Source: Pseudomonas chlororaphis
Lineage (GTDB): Bacteria > Pseudomonadota > Gammaproteobacteria > Pseudomonadales > Pseudomonadaceae
Assembly (NCBI RefSeq): GCF_001921865.1
Contig: NZ_MSCT01000020.1
Location: 62,001 to 126,000, forward strand
Reading direction: 5' to 3'
DNA length: 64,000 nt
The notes below the pieces were generated by a model that did not search any database, had not been told where the DNA came from, and saw only the letters and a list, made by a program, of their open reading frames with translations. Made by a program: the position numbers and the translations under genes. This document shows, in pieces, positions 35,101-42,048 of the stretch (position 1 is its first letter; every line of letters starts with the position of its first letter).

Positions 35101-35293
35101 CACCTTCGTGTTCTATATCGGCGAACACCACTTCGGCACCCTCACCGCCTACGTGCCTGGCGCCTCGGCCCAGGCCTTCAAATTCACCTCGGCCCTGCCG
35201 GTCCAGGTGCTCAAGGGCATGGCGCCGATCCTCACCCCGTACTTGCAGCCAGGCAGCAGCACCCAGTGCCTGGGCGGCGTGGCGCAACGCTGA
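32171..35293 (+). CDS. Large bifunctional transglycosylase/transpeptidase-like protein
   Basis: 1040 residues with one N-terminal membrane anchor (about 40-60). The GT51-like segment has FIENRDLLD and GGSTLATQLEKY (near 231), corresponding to the catalytic Glu and the GGSTITQQ motif of class A PBPs. The penicillin-binding half carries GSTAK (SxxK, near 521), RESINLPF (SxN, near 625) and GGKTGTGDN (KTG, near 947). It is longer than PBP1a/1b and the motifs are divergent, so it may be a specialised cell-wall synthase in the periplasm. The start ATG at 32171 is the first good one; 32186 is possible. Confidence 0.8.
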   Translation: MDQSTMGALWQTDSSKTVVPTDRVEEAPIPEKPHSSRHWWRLFWLLLLMALIALGFAVSKEVRTSKLQAREFSSFAADLSYSMAPGPSDAVVYPGAGPFDKRLGYSALDEFLSRLLKRGYVVQAQTRFSAALMDYSENGFFVPYAEKIQAGLSITDCRAAPLYQFKYPQQLYSNFAAIPPVMVHSLLFIENRDLLDPEQPLANPAVDWPRFAKAAWSQVAKLLHLPGQTAGGSTLATQLEKYRHSPDGLTVSGAEKIRQMISASVRAYQGGQQTLEARRRIIRDYLNSVPLSAVPGHGEVHGMAEGLRVWYGADFTQVNQQLASTASDPQSLAQRGLALRQVLSLMIAQRRPSHYLSKGRDELADLTDSHIRLLTQNGVIDTPLSAAALASKVTFRDWVQQPTIQPIETNKGISVARSRLAGLLNRPLYDLDRLDLSATSTLQSDLQRQATDYLKHLADPVFAGQIGLLGERLLTPTSTTQVRYSFTLLELTPDGSRVRVQTDSTDQPFDINEGSKLELGSTAKLRVLTTYLQIVAELHDRYGAETPAALKKVEIAEQDRLSRWAVDYLIQNNDRSLPKMLEAALDRKYSASPGESFFTGGGLHTFHNFRKEDNGRMPTLRDALRESINLPFIRLMRDLVRYSTYAGPNNSAALLKDDGDPRRQEYLAKFADREGTSFLLRFWKKYRNKDTQERLDTFLDSMHPTAIRLAAVHRYLLPEASQESFNSFVRSHLKGAKLPEKLTDERLDKLYYSYGPGAYDLPDQGYIAKVHPLDLWLLGYLLNNPDAKFSQIVKASEFERQEVYSWLFKSRHKSARDSRIRTMLEIEAFLDIHQRWQKVGYPFDHLVPSLATAIGSSGDRPAALAELVGTILNDGVRMPTLRIDSLHFAADTPYETKLVNDPAEGKRVMPLEVAVALRGALSQVVDAGTAKRVSGSFKLADGTPLAMGGKTGTGDNRIEAIGSGGRILSSKSINRTATFVFYIGEHHFGTLTAYVPGASAQAFKFTSALPVQVLKGMAPILTPYLQPGSSTQCLGGVAQR

Positions 35294-35327
35294 CGCCCTC
35301 CCCCGTAGACAAGGCCCGCCGCCACCT

Positions 35328-35422
35328 GTAGCCGCTGCCGCAGGCTGCGCCAAGGGCCGCAGGACCTCTCTCAAGAGTGCGCCTCCCGCGGAGTCGATCG
35401 CAGCCTTCGGCAGCGGCTACAG
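35328..35422. repeat. REPIN (GTAGCCGCTGCC family)
   Basis: Arms GTAGCCGCTGCCGCAGGCTG and CAGCCTTCGGCAGCGGCTAC. Confidence 0.85.
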
Positions 35423-35500
35423 GTGCCCTCCATTTCCTGGCGAATCTTCATTCTCCGACCAACGGCAGGTCCGGTAAGCGTAGAAACGCTTGCGCAGTTT

Positions 35501-35516
35501 TTAAGATATATCTTAA
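35501..35516. promoter_or_regulatory. Perfect palindrome, candidate PadR operator
   Basis: TTAAGATATATCTTAA is a perfect 16-bp palindrome 33 bases upstream of the PadR start; a further half-site TGTCTTAA follows at 35521-35528. Position suits autoregulation. Confidence 0.6.
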
Positions 35517-35548
35517 GTTATGTCTTAACTGCACAGGAGAAAGAGAAA

Positions 35549-36123
35549 ATGAGAGAGCACCACCACCCCCATCGCGAATACGGCGACGGCCACGACGGTT
35601 TCGAAAAACGCCCAGGCCGCGAACGCGGCGGTCGCGGCCCGCGGGTCTTCGCCCTGGCGACCTGAAGCTGCTGTTGCTGGCGCTGATCGCCGAACAGCCG
35701 TGCCACGGCTACGACCTGATCCGCCAGATCGAGGGCATGTTCGACGGCGCCTACAGCCCGAGCCCCGGCGTGATCTACCCGACCCTGACCTTCCTCGAAG
35801 AGAGCGAACTGATCAGCGGCGACGCCGAAGGCGGGAAAAAACGCTACAGCGCGACCGACGCCGGTCGTCTGTCATTGAAAGACCAGGCGATTGCCCTGGA
35901 CGGCGTACGCATGCGTATCGACGTCAGCAAACGCTCGCTGCGCGGCCACGATCGGCCGGCGGAAATCCACGAAGCCGTGCACAACCTGCGCCATGCCCTG
36001 CAGATGCACCACGGCCGCTGGAACCCACAGGAAATCGTGCGGGTCCGCGACCTGCTGAACAACACCGCCCGCGCCATCGTCGACGGCCCGGCCACCCCTT
36101 CCATACAGGAGTCAGCTGAATGA
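35549..36123 (+). pseudogene. PadR-family regulator, YqjI-like, single frameshift
   Basis: Starts MREHHHPHREYGDGHDGFEKRPGR, a His-rich metal-binding tail like that of E. coli YqjI. The frame fails at FALAT (35665); one missing C in the run at 35652-35654 restores APGDLKLLLLALIAEQPCHGYDLIRQIEGMFDGAYSPSPGVIYPTL, the PadR winged helix. Joined length is about 191 residues. YqjI is a nickel-responsive repressor of the adjacent ferric reductase gene yqjH, and this gene overlaps a YqjH-like gene by four bases. I infer the same pairing here. The palindrome upstream is a likely site for it. Confidence 0.78.
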
Positions 36124-36902
36124 CCGCCGATAATTCGAACACCATTCATCGAGTCAGCCACGAGATCAAACGCCGCCGCCTGGAGGTGCTGCGAGTGGTC
36201 GACCTGACCCCGCGCATGCGCCGCATCACCCTGGGCGGGCCGGAACTGGCCGGCTTCATCAGCCTGGGCAGCGACGACCATATAAAGCTGCTGTTCCCGC
36301 AGAACGCCGAACAGCAGGCTGCGCTAGACACCCTGGTGCTCGGCCCGGGCAAGGACAACGGCGCGATGCCGGCCATGCGCGACTACACCCCGCGGCGCTA
36401 CGACCTGGATATCGGCGAGCTGGACATCGACTTCGTCCTGCACGGCGACGGCCCCGCCGCCACCTGGGCCGAACAGGCCACGCCCGGCCAGTTCCTGCAT
36501 ATCGGCGGACCGCGGGGCTCGATGATCGTGCCGGATATATTCGACAGCTACTTGCTGATCGGCGACGAGACCGCGATCCCCGCCATCGCCCGCCGCCTGG
36601 AAGAACTGCCGGCCGGACGCCAAGTGCTGGCGGTGATCGAGGTGCAGGACGCAGCCGAGCGGCAAGCGCTGGAAAGCGCGGCGCAGGTGGACGTGATCTG
36701 GGTCGAGCGCGACCGCAACCAGGACCTGCTCGACACCGTGCGCGGGCTGCAAGTCCCCGGCGGCAAGCTGTACGCCTGGGTGGCCACGGAAAGCAAAGTC
36801 TCGCGGCAGGTTCGCCGGGTGCTGCTGGACGAGCACCAATTGAATGACGAATTCGTCAAGGCCGCCGGTTACTGGCGCCTGGACGGCAGCGAGGAAGAAT
36901 AG
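36120..36902 (+). CDS. Siderophore-interacting ferric reductase, YqjH-like
   Basis: 260 residues of the SIP family. The FAD-binding motif RDYTPRRYD and the NAD(P)H-domain segment SYLLIGDETAIPAIARRLEELPAGR are clear, and WVERDRNQDLLDTVRGL leads to the C-terminal domain (WVATESKVSRQVRRVLL). Such enzymes reduce ferric siderophores in the cytosol and release iron. Its ATG overlaps the PadR stop (ATGA), giving a metal-controlled operon. Confidence 0.87.
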   Translation: MTADNSNTIHRVSHEIKRRRLEVLRVVDLTPRMRRITLGGPELAGFISLGSDDHIKLLFPQNAEQQAALDTLVLGPGKDNGAMPAMRDYTPRRYDLDIGELDIDFVLHGDGPAATWAEQATPGQFLHIGGPRGSMIVPDIFDSYLLIGDETAIPAIARRLEELPAGRQVLAVIEVQDAAERQALESAAQVDVIWVERDRNQDLLDTVRGLQVPGGKLYAWVATESKVSRQVRRVLLDEHQLNDEFVKAAGYWRLDGSEEE

Positions 36903-36910
36903 AAACCTAT

Positions 36911-36970
36911 CGCGAGCAAGCTCGCTCCTACACGACCCCATGGACCTGTAGGAGCGAGCTTGCTCGCGAT
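36911..36970. repeat. REPIN (GTAGGAGCGAGC family)
   Basis: Arms CGCGAGCAAGCTCGCTCCTA and TAGGAGCGAGCTTGCTCGCG in a compact copy between convergent genes. Confidence 0.85.
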
Positions 36971-36975
36971 GCCCT

Positions 36976-37644
36976 TCAGCCAGACGCCACCGAACCACTA
37001 CCCCGCCACCGATCAATCCCCACCAGTAACAGCGCCACCAGCACGAACCCCGCCAGAATGCCCAGCGCATTCATGAACACCTGCGCGTAGCCCAGCTTGT
37101 CCACGTCGACGAACGGATAGGGATACAGCCCCAACACATGCCCGCGCAGCAGCACATAAGCGAAATACAGCAGCGGGTAGAGCACCCACCCGGCGACATG
37201 CCGCGCCCTCAGGCAGCCCTTGGGCACACAGCACCACCACCAGGCCAGGAACAGCAGCGGCATCACGTCGTGCAGCAACTCGTCCGCCACCAGCTGCCAG
37301 CCCTGCGGGTGCCACAGGTGACGCAGCAGCAGGCTGTAGGCCAGCCCCACCACCAGGATGCTGGTCGCGATACCGCCAATGACCCAGGGTTGCAGGAAAA
37401 ACCGCTGCCCGCGCGAGCTGCGCAGGTTCAGCGCGCACGTCAGCACCACCGCCACCAGGGTGTTGCTGAGCACGGTGAAAAAGCTGAAGAAGTTGATCAG
37501 TCCGCCCAGCAGGCTGGCTTCCACCGTCCAGCGCAGGTGGAGGATCAGGTACAACTGGATCGTCAGCCCCGTCCAGCCGAGCAACGCCGCCAGCGCGCTG
37601 AACAACCGTTTGCCGCCTGAAGGAAAAACCGCCTCGACCGCCAT
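36976..37644 (-). CDS. Pr6Pr-family integral membrane protein
   Basis: 222 residues with six predicted helices. The pattern FSALAALLGWTGLTIQLYL, NFFSFFTVLSNTLVAVVL, and ELLHDVMPLLFLAWWW with YPFVDVDKLGY matches the Pr6Pr family of six-helix bacterial membrane proteins, whose role is unknown. Nine bases separate it from the VF530-like gene upstream, so they are probably co-transcribed. Confidence 0.75.
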   Translation of the reverse strand: MAVEAVFPSGGKRLFSALAALLGWTGLTIQLYLILHLRWTVEASLLGGLINFFSFFTVLSNTLVAVVLTCALNLRSSRGQRFFLQPWVIGGIATSILVVGLAYSLLLRHLWHPQGWQLVADELLHDVMPLLFLAWWWCCVPKGCLRARHVAGWVLYPLLYFAYVLLRGHVLGLYPYPFVDVDKLGYAQVFMNALGILAGFVLVALLLVGIDRWRGSGSVASG

Positions 37645-37653
37645 CGGATGTCC

Positions 37654-37884
37654 TTAGAGCGGGCGTTTGGTGCGCTGCAATTTCACGTACAGCTGCTCGA
37701 CCTTCTCCCGCGCCCAAGGCGTCTTGCGCAGGAAAGTCAGGCTCGACTTGATGCTCGGGTCGCTCTTGAAGCAACGGATATCGATGCGCTCGGCCAACCC
37801 CCGCCACTCGTAATGCTCCACCAGCGCCTTGAGGATCTGTTCCAGGGTGACGCCGTGCAGCGGGTCGTTGTTGGTTGCGGTCAT
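37654..37884 (-). CDS. VF530-family small protein (DUF2132)
   Basis: 76 residues. LHGVTLEQILKALVEHYEWRGLAERIDIRCFKSDPSIKSSLTFLRKTPWAREKVEQLYV is the VF530 family pattern almost throughout. These small helical proteins resemble DNA-binding folds, but the function is not established. First gene of a two-gene unit with the Pr6Pr protein. Confidence 0.88.
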   Translation of the reverse strand: MTATNNDPLHGVTLEQILKALVEHYEWRGLAERIDIRCFKSDPSIKSSLTFLRKTPWAREKVEQLYVKLQRTKRPL

Positions 37885-37975
37885 GCCGGGCCTTCGAGCG
37901 AGAGAAAGGAAAGTCGCGCACCTTAGCCGAGCACCCGGTCAGGTGGAAGAGGCGAACGCGCACGCTGAATCAACT

Positions 37976-38043
37976 GTAGCCGCTGGCGCAGGCGTTGATA
38001 CCCATGAGATCACCGCGCGCTCGCAACCTGCGGCAGCGGCGAC
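37976..38043. repeat. REPIN (GTAGCCGCTGCC family, diverged)
   Basis: Arms GTAGCCGCTGGCGCAGGCG and CAACCTGCGGCAGCGGCGAC, with several substitutions, upstream of the TonB-receptor gene. Confidence 0.7.
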
Positions 38044-38102
38044 ATTGGAGCCCCTCTCAGGCGCGTTGAAAAAAGTTCCTTTCTTTTTGAATAAAAAGAG
38101 AT

Positions 38103-38118
38103 GTTATATTGTATCAAC
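38103..38118. promoter_or_regulatory. Candidate Zur box upstream of ZnuD-like receptor
   Basis: GTTATATTGTATCAAC contains a perfect GTTATA half and a degenerate second half, and shares GTTATA with the dyad upstream of rpmE2. It lies about 95 bases from the receptor start. Confidence 0.5.
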
Positions 38119-38211
38119 ACAAAACAAACCCCGATCCAGACACCTCGCCGTGTCACCCCTGTTCTCTTTTGCCTCAAAGCGCCCAGCGCTACGCTTGCCA
38201 AGGAATGACCG

Positions 38212-40250
38212 ATGTCCCTCTCCGCCTCCCGCCCTTCTCGCTCTTTGTTCTGGCGCCTGACGCCGTTGTCCGCCGCCTTGCTGCTTGGCTCCCAAGCCCA
38301 CGCCCTGGAGCTGCAACCGCAGGTCATCACCGCCAACCCACTGGGTAGCCAGCAAACCGCGGCGCCGAGCACAGTGCTCGAAGGCGACGCCCTGACCCTG
38401 CAACAACAAGGCAGCCTCGGTGAAACCTTGAATAAGCAGCCCGGCGTGTCTTCGTCGTACTTCGGCCCGGGCGCCAGCCGGCCGATCATTCGCGGCCTGG
38501 ACGGCGACCGCATCCGCCTGCTGCGCAACGGCGTCGGCGCCCTCGACGCCTCGTCGCTGTCCTACGACCACGCGGTGCCGCTGGACCCGGTCAACGTCGA
38601 CCGCATCGAGATCGTCCGCGGCCCGGCCGCCCTGCTGTACGGCGGCAACGCCATCGGCGGCGTGGTCAACACCTTCGACAACCGCATCCCACCGAGGCCA
38701 TCGAAGGCATCCACGGTGCCGGCGAACTGCGTTACGGCGGCGCCGACACCACCCGCAGCAGCGCCGGCAAGCTGGAAGCCGGCAACGGCACCTTCGCCCT
38801 GCACCTGGACGCCAACTCGCGGCAGTTCAACGACCTGAAGATCCCCGGCTACGCCCGCAGCCGCCACGCCCCGGCCAGTGAAGACGGCGACGGCAAGAAA
38901 GGCCGCCTGGGCAACAGCGACGGCCGCCAGGACGGCGGCGCCGTCGGCGGTTCCTATACCTGGGACGACGGTTACGCCGGGCTGTCCTACAGCAACTACG
39001 ACGCCAACTACGGATCGCCGGCCGAAGACGACGTGCGCATCCGCATGAAGCAGGACCACTACGCTTTCGCTTCGGAACTGCGCAACCTCGACGGCCCGTT
39101 CAGCTCGTTGAAATTCGACGCCGGCTACACCGATTACGAGCACCGCGAAATCGAAGGCGGGGAAACCGGCACCACCTTCAAGAACAAGGGCTACGAAGCC
39201 CGCGTCGAAGCCCGTCACCTGCCCCTGGGCCCGCTCAATGGCGTGGTCGGCGCACAAGTCACCCGCAGCGAATTTTCCGCCCTCGGCGAAGAAGCCTTCG
39301 TACCGCAGACCGACACCGACAGCGCCGCGCTGTTTATCCTCGAAGAGCTGCAGGCCACCGACCGCCTGACACTCAGCCTCGGCGGGCGCCTGGAACACAC
39401 CCGCGTCGACCCCGACAGCAAAGGCAACGAGCGCTTCAGCCAGGCCGACAGTTCCAGCAGTTTCACCGCCGGCAGCCTGTCGTCCGGCGCGGTCTATACC
39501 CTGACGCCGATCTGGTCCCTGGCCGCGACCCTGGGCTACACCGAACGCGCCCCGACCTTCTACGAGCTGTACGCCAACGGCGCCCACGTGGCCACCGGCA
39601 CCTATGAAGTCGGCGACGCCAACCTGTCGAAGGAAAAAGCCGTGTCCAGCGACCTGGCCCTGCGCTTTGACAACGGCACCCACAAAGGCAGCGTCGGGGT
39701 GTTCTACAGCCACTTCTCCAACTATATCGGGCTGCTCGGCAGCGGTCGCACCCTGAACGACGAGGGCGAGGAAGACGCCGGCGGCATGCCTGAATACCGC
39801 TACTCCGGCGTGCGCGCGCGCTTTGCCGGCATCGAGGCCCAGGACCACTGGAAACTCGGCGAAAGCGCCTACGGCAAATTCGCCCTGGAACTGTCCGGCG
39901 ACTACACCCGCGCCAAGAACCTGGACAACGGCCAGGCCCTGCCGCGCATCGCCCCGCTGCGCCTGAACAGCGGCCTGCTGTGGGAACTGGACCGCTGGCA
40001 GGCGCGCATCGACGTCGAACACGCCGCCAGCCAGGGTCGCGTGCCCGACAACGAAAGCGGCACCGACGGCTACACCACCCTGGGCGCCAGCGCCGGCTAC
40101 CACTTCGATATCGGCAGCAGCCAGTGGCTGGCTTTCGTCAAGGGCGAGAACCTGACCAACCAGACCGTGCGCTACGCCAGCTCGATCCTGCGCGACATCG
40201 CCCCGGCCCAGGGCCGCAGCGTCGAATTCGGCTTGCGGACCACGTTCTAA
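38212..40250 (+). pseudogene. znuD: TonB-dependent outer-membrane receptor, ZnuD-like, single frameshift
   Basis: Signal peptide ends near AHA, followed by a plug domain (LGETLNKQPGVSSSYFGPGASRPIIRGLDGDRIRLLRNGVGALDASSLSYDHAVPLDPVNVDRIEIVRGPAALLYGGNAIGGVVN) and a 22-strand barrel ending in LRTTF. The frame breaks at RIPP (38688-38690); one missing C restores RIPTEAIEGIHGAGELRYGG and the rest to 40250, about 680 residues. Plug wording SYDHAVPLDP resembles the zinc receptor ZnuD, and a GTTATA motif lies upstream. Metal specificity is inferred. The break is probably an indel error. Confidence 0.75.
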
Positions 40251-40534
40251 GACAACACCCGCGGCGGCCTGCAACGGGCCGTCGCACGCCAAGGATTTCC
40301 CGGCGCACAACGCGCCGGGAGCGCGCACTGTTACCGGATCCGAAATGATCCATGTCAACAAAAGCCCTTTCTCTGGCCTAGCGGGCTGTTTTATCCTTCG
40401 CGCGGCTCAAGCTGAAACCTTTAATCCTGCCTTTTGCCTCAGCTGATGCCTGCGTGCTCGCGCCGATGCGAACCGAGTGACGCGAGCCTTTGCTTGCCTG
40501 CCCACTTCCTTGAACAAGACCAAGATTTCACTGT
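40251..40534. other. Intergenic region with terminator-like hairpin
   Basis: CCCGGCGC (40299-40306) and GCGCCGGG (40312-40319) form an eight-base stem that may terminate receptor transcription, though no T-run follows. The rest should hold the oprB promoter. I find no gene. Confidence 0.4.
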
Positions 40535-41908
40535 ATGCCTGACGCTAAAACCTTTAAAGACAGCGCTGTCTCTCACCCTGCAATTCTGCCCAAGACCCTG
40601 ACCCTGCTCAGCGCCCTCGGCCTGGCCACCTGCGCCCAGGCCGCGCCGGCCTTCGACAGCGAGTCGCCCTGGATGCTCGGCGACTGGAACGGCACCCGCA
40701 GCGAACTGGCGAAAAAAGGCTACGACTTCAAGGTCGACTTTGTCGGCGAAATGGGTTCCAACCTGCACGGCGGCTACGACCACGACCGCACCGCGCGCTT
40801 CAGCGACCAGTTCGCCTTCGGCAGCCACCTGGACCTGGACAAGATCCTGGGCTGGAACGATGCCGAATTCCAACTGACCATCACCAAGCGTGACGGCGAC
40901 AACATCAGCAACGACCGCATCAACGACCCGCGGGTCGGCGGCTTCACCTCGGCCCAGGAAGTCTGGGGCCGCGGCCAGACCTGGCGCCTGACACAGATGT
41001 GGTACCAGCAGAAATTCCTCGACCAGGCCCTCGACATCAAGGTCGGCCGCTTCGGCCAGGGCGAAGACTTCAACAGCTTTCCCTGCGACTTCCAGAACCT
41101 GGCGTTCTGCGGCTCCCAGGTCGGCAACTGGGCCGGCAGCGTCTGGTACAACTGGCCGGTCAGCCAGTGGGCGCTGCGGGTCAAATATCACCTGACGCCT
41201 GAGCTCTACGCCCAGGTCGGCGCCTACGAGCAGAACCCCTCCAACCTCGAGCGCAACAACGGCTTCAAGCTCAGCGGCAGCGGCACCCAGGGCACCCTGC
41301 TGCCGGTGGAGCTGGTGTGGTCGCCGAAGCCGGGCGGGCTGCCGGGCGAATACCGCGCCGGTTACTACTACAGCAGCGCCAAGGCCACCGACGTCTACAA
41401 GGACAGCAACGGCCAGCCGGCCGCGCTGAGCGGCGACGCCTACCGCAGCAGTTCGAGCAAGCACGGCCTGTGGCTCGGTGCGCAACAGCAGATCACCAGC
41501 CTGGCCAGCGACCACTCGCGGGGCCTGAGCCTGTTCGCCAACGCGACGATGCACGACAAGAAGACCAACGCCATCGACAACTATGTCCAGGCCGGTCTGG
41601 TCTACAAGGGCCTGTTCGATGCGCGCGCCAAGGACGACATCGGTTTCGCCATGGCCCGGGTCCACGTCAACCCGGCGTACCGCAAGAATGCCGAGGCGCA
41701 GAACCAGGCCAAGGTCGTCTACGACTACGACAACCCGGACTACCTGCCGCCCCAGGACACCGAATACAGCGCCGAGCTGTACTACGGCGTGCATGTGACC
41801 AACTGGCTGACCGTGCGCCCGAACCTGCAATACATCCGCCACCCGGGCGGCGTGGATCAGGTCGACGACGCGCTGATCGGCGGGATCAAGATCCAGAGCT
41901 CGTTCTGA
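40535..41908 (+). CDS. oprB: Carbohydrate-selective porin, OprB family
   Basis: 457 residues, with a signal peptide after an unusually long N-region (cleavage near AQA-APAF). Barrel segments SPWMLGDWNGTRSELAKKGYDFKVDFVGEMG and the conserved DFQNLAFCGSQVGNW are characteristic of OprB porins, and it ends in a phenylalanine (IQSSF). It admits glucose and other sugars across the outer membrane. It lies directly upstream of gcd, the same order as oprB2-gcd in other pseudomonads. The RBS is weak. Confidence 0.88.
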   Translation: MPDAKTFKDSAVSHPAILPKTLTLLSALGLATCAQAAPAFDSESPWMLGDWNGTRSELAKKGYDFKVDFVGEMGSNLHGGYDHDRTARFSDQFAFGSHLDLDKILGWNDAEFQLTITKRDGDNISNDRINDPRVGGFTSAQEVWGRGQTWRLTQMWYQQKFLDQALDIKVGRFGQGEDFNSFPCDFQNLAFCGSQVGNWAGSVWYNWPVSQWALRVKYHLTPELYAQVGAYEQNPSNLERNNGFKLSGSGTQGTLLPVELVWSPKPGGLPGEYRAGYYYSSAKATDVYKDSNGQPAALSGDAYRSSSSKHGLWLGAQQQITSLASDHSRGLSLFANATMHDKKTNAIDNYVQAGLVYKGLFDARAKDDIGFAMARVHVNPAYRKNAEAQNQAKVVYDYDNPDYLPPQDTEYSAELYYGVHVTNWLTVRPNLQYIRHPGGVDQVDDALIGGIKIQSSF

Positions 41909-41980
41909 CCGGCCCTGGAGCCGTTCAATCTGAATAAAACTGTTTTCTCGAAACGTTTTCCCAAACACCGCTGAACCATA

Positions 41981-42018
41981 CCCGCGCTTGATCGTCATCT
42001 ACAGTGAACAAGCGCGGG
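41981..42018 (+). promoter_or_regulatory. Perfect hairpin in gcd leader
   Basis: CCCGCGCTTG (41981-41990) and CAAGCGCGGG (42009-42018) are perfect complements around an 18-base loop, ending 30 bases before the gcd ATG. No T-run follows, so it may be an operator or RNA structure rather than a terminator. Confidence 0.5.
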
Positions 42019-42048
42019 AATACCTTAAACATCACGGAGAACCACACT

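Noticed and set aside
32687..35374. 895-codon open frame on the minus strand opposite the transglycosylase gene
   Set aside because: Composition is low-complexity (rich in G, Q, V, A, H) and it mirrors a real gene. Long antisense frames are common in GC-rich Pseudomonas DNA; similar ones at 12359-14494 and 49148-51571 were dropped for the same reason.
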